A DNA stretch of 64,000 nucleotides from Serratia nematodiphila DZ0503SBS1 (lineage in GTDB: Bacteria > Pseudomonadota > Gammaproteobacteria > Enterobacterales > Enterobacteriaceae). Shown one piece after another: positions 48,640 to 56,756 of this stretch (positions are counted from its first letter, which is position 1; the number at the start of each line of letters is the position of its first letter). The stretch lies in the NCBI RefSeq assembly GCF_000738675.1, contig NZ_JPUX01000002.1, forward strand, positions 372,001 to 436,000. The letters run 5' to 3'. The notes under the pieces were generated by a model. The model was not told the origin of the DNA and searched no databases. It saw nothing but the letters and a program-made list of their open reading frames with translations. The position numbers were made by a program, and so were the translations under genes.

Positions 48640-49722
48640 ATGCGTAAGGAATGGCTTTGGATCGGCGTCGCGGCGGTGTTGCTCTCCGCCTGTACCGCCC
48701 CGACCACGGAACAGCAAGCCCCTCCGCAGCCGTACAACGGCCCGGTGGTGGAAATCGGCGGCGTCGAGCCTCAATATGAACCCTATAACCCTAATAACAT
48801 GCAGGATTATAAGGTTAATGGCGATACTTACCGCATCGTAAAAGATCCGCAGAACTTCTCGCAGACCGGCCTGGCGGCCTGGTATGGCGAAGAGGCCAAC
48901 GGCAACACCACCGCGCTGGGCGAGCAGTTCGATCCTAATGGCCTGACTGCGGCCCACCCAACGCTGCCGATCCCAAGCTACGTGCGCGTCACCAACCTGG
49001 CCAACGGCCGTCAGTTGGTGGTGCGCGTCAACGATCGCGGGCCTTACACCAAGGGCCGTATCATCGATCTGTCGAAAGCCGCTGCCGATCGTCTCAACCT
49101 GTCCAACAACACCAAGGTCAAAGTCGATTTCATCAACGTGGCGCCGGACGGCACGCTGAGCGGCCCTGGCACCATCGGCACCATCGTGGCGAAACAGAGC
49201 TACGCATTGCCGGCGCGCCCGGATCTTGGCTCCAGCGGCATGGGCACCCCGATCCAACAGGACGTGCCGGTCGCCAGCGGCGCGGCGGTGCGCCCTATTG
49301 ATAACAGCACCCTGCGCACCGATGACGACGCGCCTGCGAACGCCGGCAACGCCGCCAACGGCCGCAGTGGTTTCCTCGGCGCGCCAAGCGCATTACCGGC
49401 CGGCGTGCTGGAAAGTGCCGAGCCTGAAGCCGCCGCAGTAGCCGCACCGGTCGCGGCCGGCGCTGCCGCTGCCGGCATGGCTGCCGCTTCCTCCTCCGGC
49501 GGCTACGTGGTGCAGGTCGGTGCGTTGAGCAGCGCCGAGCGCGCCCAGAGCTGGCAGCAAAGCCTGAGCCAACAGTTTGGCGTGCCGGGCAAAGTGGCGG
49601 CCAGCGGCAACGTTTACCGCGTCCAGCTCGGCCCGTTCAGCAGCCGTCAGCAGGCGGCCCAACTGCAACAACGCCTGGCCAGCGAAGCGCAACAACAGTC
49701 TTTCGTTACTGCTGCACCCTGA
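48640..49722 (+). CDS. rlpA: RlpA, septal lipoprotein with DPBB and SPOR domains
   Basis: Product of 360 residues (E. coli 362). Lipobox VLLSAC at the N-terminus (Cys near residue 17). A double-psi beta-barrel domain (TGLAAWYGEEANGNTTA, THPS-type region, VNDRGPYTKGRIIDLS) comes first, then a long low-complexity Ala/Pro linker and a C-terminal SPOR domain (GGYVVQVGALSSAERAQSW) that binds denuded glycan at division sites. In Pseudomonas RlpA is a lytic transglycosylase; activity in enterics is unproven. Last gene of the mrdAB-rlpA set. Confidence 0.96.
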   Translation: MRKEWLWIGVAAVLLSACTAPTTEQQAPPQPYNGPVVEIGGVEPQYEPYNPNNMQDYKVNGDTYRIVKDPQNFSQTGLAAWYGEEANGNTTALGEQFDPNGLTAAHPTLPIPSYVRVTNLANGRQLVVRVNDRGPYTKGRIIDLSKAAADRLNLSNNTKVKVDFINVAPDGTLSGPGTIGTIVAKQSYALPARPDLGSSGMGTPIQQDVPVASGAAVRPIDNSTLRTDDDAPANAGNAANGRSGFLGAPSALPAGVLESAEPEAAAVAAPVAAGAAAAGMAAASSSGGYVVQVGALSSAERAQSWQQSLSQQFGVPGKVAASGNVYRVQLGPFSSRQQAAQLQQRLASEAQQQSFVTAAP

Positions 49723-49902
49723 GCGTTAAACCCGGCGGGCATTCACGGCTGTTAAGCGGTTATTTAGCTGAAACATTTTCTTGCAGCTAAAAGGGCACTA
49801 ACCGCAATTAGTCAGATGAATGGATAATGCCTGCCGGGATCGCATCTGCTATAGTGTGGCTCGTTTTTTAACTTTACTTTCACGGATGTTGTAGTCCCGA
49901 TC

Positions 49903-51114
49903 ATGAAACAAGTAACTTCTTTTCGCTTAATCAAAAGCATCGCACTCGGCACCGTTATCGCAATGAGCGCAGCCTCCGTTGCACATGCCGATGACGTTAA
50001 CATCAAAACCATGATCCCAGGTGTCCCGCAGATCGATGCGGAAGCGTACATCCTGATTGATTACAACTCCGGCAAGGTGCTGGCCGAGATGAACGCCGAT
50101 GCGCGTCGCGATCCGGCCAGCCTGACCAAAATGATGACCAGCTACGTCATCGGCCAGGCGCTGAAAGCGGGTAAAATCGGCCAGGACGATCTGGTGACCG
50201 TCGGCCAGGACGCCTGGGCGACCGGCAACCCGGTGTTCAAAGGTTCCTCGCTGATGTTCCTGAAGCCGGGCGATCGCGTGCCGGTCTCCAAACTGACCCG
50301 CGGCATCAACCTGCAGTCCGGTAACGACGCCTGCGTGGCGATGGCCGACTACGTCGCCGGCAGCCAGGACGCGTTCGTCAACCTGATGAACACCTACGTC
50401 AGCAAGCTGGGCCTGCAGAACACTCACTTCCAGACGGTACACGGCCTGGATGCCCAGGGCCAGTACAGCTCGGCGCGCGACATGGCGCTGATCGGCCAGG
50501 CGCTGATCCGCGACGTGCCGGAAGAGTACGCGATTTACAAAGAAAAAGAGTTCACTTTCAACAATATCCGCCAGATGAATCGCAACGGTCTGCTGTGGGA
50601 TAACAGTCTGAACGTCGACGGCATCAAAACCGGCCACACCGACGCGGCGGGTTACAACCTGGTGGCTTCGGCGACCGAAGGCCAGATGCGTCTGATCTCC
50701 GCCGTGATGGGCGGCCGCACCTACAAAGGCCGCGAAGCCGAGAGCAAGAAGCTGCTGACCTGGGGCTTCCGCTTCTTCGAAACCGTGGCGCCGCTGAAAG
50801 TCGGTAAAGAGTTCGCCTCCGAGCCGGTCTGGTTCGGCGATGCCGATCGCGTTGAGCTGGGCGTGGATAAAGACGTCTACCTGACCATCCCGCGCGGCCG
50901 CATGAAAGATCTGAAGGCCAGCTATGTGCTGAACACGCCGGAAATTCACGCGCCGCTGGCGAAAAACCAGGTGGTGGGCAGCATCAACTTCCAGCTGGAC
51001 GGCAAAACCATCGACCAGCGTCCGCTGGTGGTGATGAACGAAGTGAAAGAAGGTGGTTTCTTCAGCCGCATCGTGGACTACATCAAACTGATGTTCCACC
51101 ACTGGTTCGGTTAA
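49903..51114 (+). CDS. dacA: D-alanyl-D-alanine carboxypeptidase PBP5
   Basis: Product of 403 residues, as in E. coli. Signal peptide ends at VAHA near residue 29. SxxK is in ASLTKMM, SxN in LQSGNDACV, and KTG in [14 protein letters not shown]; a C-terminal beta domain and an amphipathic membrane anchor ([18 protein letters not shown]) complete PBP5. It trims the terminal D-Ala from pentapeptides and helps keep cell shape. A 180-base gap separates it from rlpA, so it has its own promoter. Confidence 0.97.
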   Translation: MKQVTSFRLIKSIALGTVIAMSAASVAHADDVNIKTMIPGVPQIDAEAYILIDYNSGKVLAEMNADARRDPASLTKMMTSYVIGQALKAGKIGQDDLVTVGQDAWATGNPVFKGSSLMFLKPGDRVPVSKLTRGINLQSGNDACVAMADYVAGSQDAFVNLMNTYVSKLGLQNTHFQTVHGLDAQGQYSSARDMALIGQALIRDVPEEYAIYKEKEFTFNNIRQMNRNGLLWDNSLNVDGIKTGHTDAAGYNLVASATEGQMRLISAVMGGRTYKGREAESKKLLTWGFRFFETVAPLKVGKEFASEPVWFGDADRVELGVDKDVYLTIPRGRMKDLKASYVLNTPEIHAPLAKNQVVGSINFQLDGKTIDQRPLVVMNEVKEGGFFSRIVDYIKLMFHHWFG

Positions 51115-51157
51115 CGGTTGAAACGGGCGAAATTGCCCCCATATACTGAATAACATT

Positions 51158-51179
51158 AACTCCCGCCCCGGCGGGAGTT
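51158..51179 (+). terminator. Hairpin after dacA
   Basis: AACTCCCGC-CCCG-GCGGGAGTT, nine pairs, followed by ATAATTTATAG rather than a T run. It may allow read-through into ybeD. Confidence 0.55.
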
Positions 51180-51218
51180 ATAATTTATAGATTAGCTAGC
51201 ACTCTGGAGCGCACGCAC

Positions 51219-51485
51219 ATGCAAAAAACTAAACTGAACGAACTGCTCGAATTCCCTTGCTCGTTTACCTACAAGGTGATGGGCCTGGCGCAGCCTGAGC
51301 TGGTTGACCAGGTAGTTGAAGTGGTGCAGCGCCATGCGCCGGGCGATTACAACCCGCAGGTTAAGCCAAGCAGTAAAGGCAACTACCACTCGGTCTCCAT
51401 CACCATCAACGCCACTCATATCGAGCAGGTCGAAACCCTGTACGAGGAGTTGGGCAACATTGAAATTGTTCGCATGGTGCTGTAA
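51219..51485 (+). CDS. ybeD: YbeD (DUF493), small lipoate-locus protein
   Basis: Product of 88 residues (E. coli 87). An alpha-beta fold like regulatory ACT/ferredoxin-type domains, with [19 protein letters not shown] and [20 protein letters not shown] conserved. Function unknown; by position it is linked to lipoate ligation genes. The double change to PCSFTY replaces PTPFTY of E. coli. AT-rich DNA before it (TATAATTTATAG) may hold its promoter. Confidence 0.95.
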   Translation: MQKTKLNELLEFPCSFTYKVMGLAQPELVDQVVEVVQRHAPGDYNPQVKPSSKGNYHSVSITINATHIEQVETLYEELGNIEIVRMVL

Positions 51486-51509
51486 TTCCAGCATAAAACC
51501 CTGCTTATC

Positions 51510-51545
51510 AACCCGGGATGGCGCAGCGTCTTCCCGGGTTGCGCA
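51510..51545 (+). terminator. Hairpin between ybeD and lipB
   Basis: AACCCGGGA (51510-51518) pairs with TCCCGGGTT (51532-51540); GCGCATTTTT follows. Confidence 0.65.
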
Positions 51546-51587
51546 TTTTTGGTCAGCGAAAGGCTGGCCGCAAGCCGGAGCGCCCGG

Positions 51588-51593
51588 TATAAT
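51588..51593 (+). promoter_or_regulatory. -10 box before lipB
   Basis: A perfect TATAAT lies 27 bases before the lipB ATG, giving a short leader. No good -35 is present at 17 bases (TGGCCG). Confidence 0.5.
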
Positions 51594-51619
51594 GGCTTTA
51601 CCACTTCTGTAACCTGACG

Positions 51620-52288
51620 ATGACTCTTTTGCAACCAGACAAGATCATTTTGCGTCAGCTGGGGTTGCAGCCCTACGCGCCTGTATCCCAAGCCATGCAT
51701 AACTTCACCGACAGTCGTACCGAGACTACGCCGGACGAGCTGTGGCTGGTGCAGCATCACCCGGTATTCACCCAGGGCCAGGCCGGCAAAGCCGAACACG
51801 TGCTGATGCCCGGCGATATCCCGGTTGTCCAGAGCGATCGCGGCGGCCAGGTGACCTACCACGGGCCGGGCCAGCAGGTGATGTACGTGATGGTCGATCT
51901 GAAACGCAATAAGGTCGGCGTACGCCAATTGGTCACGGCGATAGAAGATACGGTTATCAACACCCTCGCCCACTTCCGCCTCGCATCGCGCGCCCGTCCG
52001 GATGCGCCCGGCGTGTACGTGGGGGAGCAGAAAATCTGTTCGTTGGGTTTGCGGATCCGCAAAGGCAGTTCATTCCACGGCCTGGCCCTGAATGTGGCGA
52101 TGGATCTCAGCCCCTTCCAACGCATCAACCCTTGCGGTTACGCCGGCATGCAGATGACGCAGGTCAGCGCGCTGGCGCCCGGCGTTGGCATTGAAGACAT
52201 ACACCCAATCCTGGTACAGGAATTTGTTCATTTACTCGGCTACCAGACGGTCGAGCTTCGTAACTGGAACCTGCACGATTATGAGTAA
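51620..52288 (+). CDS. lipB: Octanoyl-[acyl carrier protein]:protein N-octanoyltransferase
   Basis: Product of 222 residues (E. coli 213). It moves octanoyl from ACP onto lipoyl domains of dehydrogenase complexes. Conserved are [33 protein letters not shown], the lysine-containing [14 protein letters not shown] and the catalytic Cys in [12 protein letters not shown] 51620 has only a weak ribosome site. The E. coli gene ybeF between lipB and lipA is absent; instead lipA starts within the last codons of lipB. Confidence 0.96.
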   Translation: MTLLQPDKIILRQLGLQPYAPVSQAMHNFTDSRTETTPDELWLVQHHPVFTQGQAGKAEHVLMPGDIPVVQSDRGGQVTYHGPGQQVMYVMVDLKRNKVGVRQLVTAIEDTVINTLAHFRLASRARPDAPGVYVGEQKICSLGLRIRKGSSFHGLALNVAMDLSPFQRINPCGYAGMQMTQVSALAPGVGIEDIHPILVQEFVHLLGYQTVELRNWNLHDYE

Positions 52289-53246
52289 ACCAATTCAGAT
52301 GGAACGCGGCGTCAAATACCGCGATGCTGACAAAATGGCGCTGATCCCGGTCAAAACGGTGGTCACCGAACGGCAGGAGCTGTTGCGTAAACCCGAGTGG
52401 ATGAAGATCAAACTGCCTGCCGACTCTACGCGCATTCAGGGCATCAAAGCCGCCATGCGTAAAAACGGCCTGCACTCCGTCTGTGAGGAAGCCTCGTGCC
52501 CTAACCTGTCCGAGTGTTTCAACCACGGTACCGCCACCTTTATGATCCTCGGCGCCATCTGCACCCGTCGCTGCCCGTTCTGCGACGTGGCCCACGGCCG
52601 CCCGATCGCGCCGGACGCCAACGAGCCGGAAAAGCTGGCGCAAACCATCGCCGACATGGCGCTGCGTTATGTGGTGATCACCTCGGTTGACCGCGACGAT
52701 CTGCGCGACGGCGGCGCTCAGCACTTTGCCGACTGCATCTCGGCCATCCGCGCCAAGAGCCCGAACATCAAAATTGAAACGTTGGTGCCGGACTTCCGCG
52801 GCCGTATGGATCGCGCGCTGGAGATCCTCACCGCCACGCCGCCGGACGTGTTCAACCACAACCTGGAAAACGTGCCGCGCGTCTACCGCCAGGTGCGCCC
52901 GGGCGCCAACTACGAGTGGTCGTTGAAGCTGCTGGAGCGCTTTAAAGAAGCGCACCCGGATATCCCGACCAAATCCGGCCTGATGGTTGGCCTGGGCGAA
53001 ACCAACGCGGAAATCATTGAAGTGATGCGCGATCTGCGTCGCCACGGCGTGACCATGCTGACGCTGGGCCAATACCTGCAGCCGAGCCGTCACCACCTGC
53101 CGGTGCAGCGCTACGTCAGCCCAGCCGAGTTTGACGAGATGAAAGAAGAAGCGATGGCGATGGGCTTCACCCATGCCGCCTGTGGCCCGTTCGTGCGTTC
53201 GTCTTACCACGCCGATCTGCAGGCCAAAGGGATGGAAGTGAAATAA
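52281..53246 (+). CDS. lipA: Lipoyl synthase
   Basis: Product of 321 residues, the E. coli length, from ATG 52281, overlapping lipB by eight bases; an in-frame start 32 codons earlier would lie inside lipB. Two Fe-S sites are visible: the auxiliary cluster [12 protein letters not shown] and the radical-SAM cluster [17 protein letters not shown] near the C-terminus supplies the serine ligand. It inserts two sulphurs into protein-bound octanoate. A terminator shared with tatE follows. Confidence 0.98.
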   Translation: MSKPIQMERGVKYRDADKMALIPVKTVVTERQELLRKPEWMKIKLPADSTRIQGIKAAMRKNGLHSVCEEASCPNLSECFNHGTATFMILGAICTRRCPFCDVAHGRPIAPDANEPEKLAQTIADMALRYVVITSVDRDDLRDGGAQHFADCISAIRAKSPNIKIETLVPDFRGRMDRALEILTATPPDVFNHNLENVPRVYRQVRPGANYEWSLKLLERFKEAHPDIPTKSGLMVGLGETNAEIIEVMRDLRRHGVTMLTLGQYLQPSRHHLPVQRYVSPAEFDEMKEEAMAMGFTHAACGPFVRSSYHADLQAKGMEVK

Positions 53247-53285
53247 CGCGTAATAGTTTGTTACGCTAAAGACGGCGAAAACGCC

Positions 53286-53318
53286 AAAAAACGGATGTCC
53301 GCAAGGCATCCGTTTTTT
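53286..53318. terminator. Bidirectional terminator between lipA and tatE
   Basis: AAAAAACGGATG and CATCCGTTTTTT flank a nine-base loop, giving T runs on both strands between convergent genes. Confidence 0.9.
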
Positions 53319-53339
53319 ATTGTGCGCCATCAGACGAGA

Positions 53340-53555
53340 TTAAACGTCTTTCTTCTCGACGCTCTGCTGCGCGGACTGGCTTTCGGCGGCATTGTTGCCG
53401 GCGGCCGGCGGCGTACTGTCGTCGCCTACGGCTTTTTTAAAGCCTTTCAGCGCCGCGCCAAGATCGGCGCCGAGCGTGCGCAGTTTGCTGGTGCCGAACA
53501 GTAAAATCACCAACACCGCAATCACCAGAAGTTTGGTAATGCTGATACCTTCCAT
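53340..53555 (-). CDS. tatE: Twin-arginine translocase subunit TatE
   Basis: Product of 71 residues from ATG 53555 ([10 protein letters not shown]), placed five bases after AAGG; a GTG two codons earlier (53561) overlaps the ribosome site. One N-terminal membrane helix ([16 protein letters not shown]), the TatA hinge and amphipathic helix [21 protein letters not shown], then an acidic, Gln/Ala-rich tail. It is a minor TatA paralogue in folded-protein export. It lies after lipA as in E. coli but on the opposite strand. Confidence 0.94.
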   Translation of the reverse strand: MEGISITKLLVIAVLVILLFGTSKLRTLGADLGAALKGFKKAVGDDSTPPAAGNNAAESQSAQQSVEKKDV

Positions 53556-53773
53556 ACTCACCTTCTTATCATAAAACGCTGCGTGAACAGCGAGAAAAAC
53601 TGACCTTGCCTGCGAATATTTAGCGACTTTCCTTCGGCTTGCACAACCGCAACATGTAACAGAGTGAGATCGGTCGCAGGAATGCCACGCGCCCCCGCGG
53701 CGTGAATCCCAGACTATTCTTAGTTTATCACCCGCATGCTACTCTGCCGTGATGCCTATCAGGGAGATGCCGG

Positions 53774-54841
53774 ATGTATATTGCTCCACCCATTTTCGAT
53801 GCCCGAAAATCCGGCCTCAGCTTCGCCAAACGCACCTATCTGCCCCGCGTCGCCGGTCTGGGGCTCGGCTTTATCTGCGTTTGCGCCGCGCTCTACCCCT
53901 TGGCTCCGCCCACGGCGGTCTGGCTATTGCTGGCCTTTCACGGCTTTCTCTGGCCGCATCTCGCCTATCGCCTGGCCTGCCGCGCCAAAGATCCGTTCAA
54001 AGCCGAGATCCGCAACCTCTTGATCGACTCCGCCTTCGGCGGCTTCTGGGCGGCGATGATGGCGTTCAACGCGCTGCCCGCCATCGTCATCCTGTCGATG
54101 ATGAGCATGAATAACATCGCTTCAGCCGGCAAAACGCTGTTTGTGAAAGGATTGGTCATTCAACTGGCCACGGCGATGCTCACCGCCGCGCTGCTCGGCT
54201 TCCCGTTTCACCCGCACAGCACGGCACTGCAAATCTATCTGTGCCTGCCGATGATCTACCTTTATCCGACGCTGCTTGGTCTGGTGACCTACCGCACCGC
54301 CAAACGGTTGGCGGAAAAGAAACAGGAGCTGCAGCGCATCAGCACCCGCGATGGGCTGACCGGCTTATATAACCGCCGCCACTGGGAGCACCTGCTGCAT
54401 CGCCAGTTCGACAGCTGCCGCCGCTACCAGGACAACGCCACGCTGATCCTGATGGATATCGATCGCTTCAAAACCATCAACGACACCTTCGGTCATCCGC
54501 TGGGAGATGAAGCCCTGGCGGCGTTGGCGGAAGAGCTGCTGATCGGCATGCGCAACGTGGATATCGTCGGGCGCTACGGCGGCGACGAGTTTGGCGCAGT
54601 GCTGCCGAACACCAGTGCTGAACAGGCGGAAATCGTTCTGCGCCGCATCCAGCAGCGGCTGGACGCGGTCAGCTTCAAGGAGGCGCCGCAGCTGCGGCTG
54701 CAGATCAGCGCCGGCATCGCTAACTTCCACCCCGCGCTGGGCGGTTATCTGGACTGGCTGAAAGCGGCCGACGGCGCGCTCTATCGGGCGAAGCAGAATG
54801 GCCGCAACCGGCTGGAAACGGCGGCGCCGCCAGGGGAGTAA
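53774..54841 (+). CDS. MASE2-GGDEF diguanylate cyclase (DgcC/AdrA-like)
   Basis: Product of 355 residues. Residues 1-180 form a MASE2 membrane sensor of about five segments (SGLSFAKRTYLPRVAGLGLG, FHGFLWPHLAYRLACRAKDP); residues 185-350 form a GGDEF domain (STRDGLTGLYNRRHWE, LMDIDRFKTINDTFGHPLGD, GRYGGDEFGAVL). The active-site GGDEF is intact, so it should make cyclic di-GMP. E. coli DgcC (AdrA), which drives cellulose production, has the same architecture and similar segments. A good GGGAGATG site precedes the ATG. It is an accessory gene between tatE and crcB. An inhibitory I-site RxxD is not evident. Confidence 0.9.
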   Translation: MYIAPPIFDARKSGLSFAKRTYLPRVAGLGLGFICVCAALYPLAPPTAVWLLLAFHGFLWPHLAYRLACRAKDPFKAEIRNLLIDSAFGGFWAAMMAFNALPAIVILSMMSMNNIASAGKTLFVKGLVIQLATAMLTAALLGFPFHPHSTALQIYLCLPMIYLYPTLLGLVTYRTAKRLAEKKQELQRISTRDGLTGLYNRRHWEHLLHRQFDSCRRYQDNATLILMDIDRFKTINDTFGHPLGDEALAALAEELLIGMRNVDIVGRYGGDEFGAVLPNTSAEQAEIVLRRIQQRLDAVSFKEAPQLRLQISAGIANFHPALGGYLDWLKAADGALYRAKQNGRNRLETAAPPGE

Positions 54842-54842
54842 C

Positions 54843-55256
54843 TTACTGACTTAATAACTTGGCAAAATACTTCGGCGCTTCGACAAAGCCTTCACGCCGG
54901 TAAAACGCATGCGCCCGCTCGCGGCGGCTGTGGCAATGGACTTCCAGCCGATCGCAGCCGCGACGGTGCGCCAGCGTCTCGCCTGCCGCCAGCAACCGCC
55001 GCCCTACTCCCGCGCCGCGCGCCCGTTCGTCGACGCAAAAATAGCTGATGCGGCCAATGTCGCCGGCCAACGCCAACTGCGGCAGAAAATGCAACGACAA
55101 CACGCCCTGCTCCGCCACCAGCAACGCCTCGTCCGGGTGCGCCAGAAGTTGGTGCATCCGCTGTGTCAGAAACGCCTCGGTGCCGGGATAATCCAGCGCC
55201 GCCATTAATTCAGCGATAGCGTGCCGGTCGCTCAGACGCGCCGTTCTGATTTCCAT
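54843..55256 (-). CDS. GNAT-family N-acetyltransferase
   Basis: Product of 137 residues from ATG 55256 with GAGG nine bases upstream; a longer frame back to 55379 would cover the fluoride riboswitch on the other strand and is not credible. GNAT fold: MEIRTARLSDRHAIAELMAALDYPG, acetyl-CoA loop CVDERARGAGVGRRLLAAGE, and a terminal HSRRERAHAFYRREGFVE. The substrate is unknown. It is convergent with the cyclase, the two stops being only one base apart. Confidence 0.9.
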   Translation of the reverse strand: MEIRTARLSDRHAIAELMAALDYPGTEAFLTQRMHQLLAHPDEALLVAEQGVLSLHFLPQLALAGDIGRISYFCVDERARGAGVGRRLLAAGETLAHRRGCDRLEVHCHSRRERAHAFYRREGFVEAPKYFAKLLSQ

Positions 55257-55344
55257 CCGTTTTACCTCGCAGAGTGTCGATACTACAAAATAGGCGGCAT
55301 TAGGTGTAACATCCACCGGGTGCGGCGAAAAAGGCCGTGCGGCA

Positions 55345-55400
55345 CGCTGGAGATGACATTCCTCCCTAACCGCCTTCACAGGCTGATGATGTCTACGTAA
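55345..55400 (+). promoter_or_regulatory. Fluoride riboswitch (crcB motif) upstream of crcB
   Basis: GGAGATGACATTCCTCC (55349-55365) forms the first stem-loop, a small GCC...GGC stem follows, and TGATGATGTCTAC closes the aptamer. The pseudoknot pairs GACAT (55355-55359) with ATGTC (55389-55393). In the well-known Pseudomonas aptamer this pair is GGCAU/AUGCC, so both sides changed together. Stems CCTCTC-GGA-GAGAGG (55401-55415) and GCGTA-GCGT-TACGC (55417-55430) after it may be the expression platform for crcB. Confidence 0.88.
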
Positions 55401-55481
55401 CCTCTCGGAGAGAGGCGCGTAGCGTTACGCCTGTCCCTTTCCGAGCCTCGTGAATTTCTCTGATTGAAAGGTAGTTGTCCC

Positions 55482-55865
55482 ATGTTGAGCTCTTTACTGG
55501 CCGTATTTATCGGCGGCGGCGTCGGCAGCGTTTTGCGCTGGGCGGTAAGTATGAAAATGAATCCGCTGAACGCCCACATTCCGCTCGGTACGCTGATGGT
55601 CAATCTGATCGGCGGTTTTATCATCGGCCTGGCGATGGCGATTTTCACCCGCATGACGCATCTGGATCCCACCTGGAAATTACTGATCACCACCGGATTC
55701 TGCGGCGGCCTGACCACCTTCTCCACCTTTTCGCTGGAGGTGGTATACCTGATGCAGGATGGCCGCTTCGGCTGGGCGCTGGCCAACATGCTGCTCAACC
55801 TGGCCGGCTCGCTGGCGATGACGCTGCTGGCCTTTATGCTGGTGATGTGGGTCAACGGGCGATAA
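55482..55865 (+). CDS. crcB: Fluoride-specific channel CrcB/FluC
   Basis: Product of 127 residues, the E. coli length, from ATG 55482 ([20 protein letters not shown]); GAAAGG lies upstream. Four membrane segments and the FluC hallmarks [29 protein letters not shown] and [15 protein letters not shown] are present. As a dual-topology dimer it lets F- leave the cell and prevents toxicity. The fluoride riboswitch upstream should turn it on when F- rises. Confidence 0.97.
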   Translation: MLSSLLAVFIGGGVGSVLRWAVSMKMNPLNAHIPLGTLMVNLIGGFIIGLAMAIFTRMTHLDPTWKLLITTGFCGGLTTFSTFSLEVVYLMQDGRFGWALANMLLNLAGSLAMTLLAFMLVMWVNGR

Positions 55866-55936
55866 GGCCTTAATGTTTCCTTAATCTTGCATGCGCATAA
55901 TCTCATCCAGTACCCCTGACTGGATGAGAAATCGCT

Positions 55937-56032
55937 ATGTTTAGCCTGCCGAAAACCGCCGCCGAAGCGATCGCCGTTGCGCTGTGCGTGCTGATCGTCG
56001 CCGCCTTTATCAAATCCTACCTGTTCGCTTAA
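55937..56032 (+). CDS. Putative 31-residue single-pass membrane peptide
   Basis: ATG 55937 to TAA 56032 encodes MFSLPKTAAEAIAV followed by ALCVLIVAAFIKSYLFA. One hydrophobic stretch of about 18 residues is preceded by a short polar start with Lys and Glu. GGATGAGA lies eight bases upstream, a plausible ribosome site, and GCATAAT (55895-55901) could be a -10. It lies between crcB and the TetR gene, 71 bases after crcB, and is not any small protein I recognise. GC-rich third positions agree with real Serratia genes. It is too short to be sure without translation data. Confidence 0.5.
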   Translation: MFSLPKTAAEAIAVALCVLIVAAFIKSYLFA

Positions 56033-56060
56033 ACGCCTTTTATCGCAGCACGCGTTCATC

Positions 56061-56106
56061 TTGCGTCTTTCCGGTCGGTTACACTACAATTGAGAATGAA
56101 CGTTCA
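56061..56106 (+). promoter_or_regulatory. Promoter and TetR-type operator before the TetR/MFS pair
   Basis: TTGCGT (56061-56066), 18 bases, TACAAT (56085-56090). The palindrome TGAACGTTCA (56097-56106) lies at about +1, where a bound repressor would block the polymerase. It is the natural site for the adjacent TetR protein. Confidence 0.65.
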
Positions 56107-56153
56107 CACCCAAAAATGTGAACCCGGCTCACGCGTAGCAAAGGATCGGGCAG

Positions 56154-56750
56154 ATGCTCCCCCCCAACGACAGTAAACAGGCCAAAGTGCAGGCTCGCCG
56201 CGATCAGATCGTCGAAGCGGCGAAAACCAGCTTTCGCCGCCACGGCTTCCACGCCGCCAGCATGGCGGAGATCGCCCAGGGCTCGCAGCTTAGCGTCGGG
56301 CAAATCTATCGCTATTTCGCCAATAAAGACGCGATCATCGAAGAGATCGTCAACCGCATCATCACCAACAAGATGCAGCGGCTGGAAAACCTTGGCGATC
56401 ACATCAACCTGATCGCCGGCACGTTGGCGGCGCGCACGCTGTTTCAGCAGCCGGGCGAGAGCGAAACCGATCACATGCTGATGCTGGAAGTGACCGCCGA
56501 GGCCACGCGCAACCCGGTGGTGGCCAAAATGCTCAGCGATGCGGAAGCGCGGCTGTTTCGCCACGTGTGCCACAATCTGCAGCGGCTGTACCCCCATTTC
56601 AGCGAGGAAGAGATCGCCGCCCGGGTGGAGTTTATCGCCGTCATGAGCGAAGGCACCGGTTACCGGATCCTTACCACGCAAAAAGCCGATGCGTCCCTGC
56701 TGCGCGATCTGTATCAGCAGGCCATTTCTCACCTGTTCAGGAAATCTTAA
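56154..56750 (+). CDS. TetR/AcrR-family transcriptional regulator
   Basis: Product of 198 residues. The N-terminal helix-turn-helix is typical (RRDQIVEAAKTSFRRHGFH, MAEIAQGSQLSVGQIYRYFANKDAIIEEIV); the C-terminal ligand domain is not assignable to a known inducer. The gene for a Bcr/CflA drug exporter starts six bases after the stop, so it most likely represses that pump and itself through the palindrome in its promoter. Start ATG 56154 is preceded by GGATCGGGCAG. Confidence 0.92.
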   Translation: MLPPNDSKQAKVQARRDQIVEAAKTSFRRHGFHAASMAEIAQGSQLSVGQIYRYFANKDAIIEEIVNRIITNKMQRLENLGDHINLIAGTLAARTLFQQPGESETDHMLMLEVTAEATRNPVVAKMLSDAEARLFRHVCHNLQRLYPHFSEEEIAARVEFIAVMSEGTGYRILTTQKADASLLRDLYQQAISHLFRKS

Positions 56751-56756
56751 TCTCCC

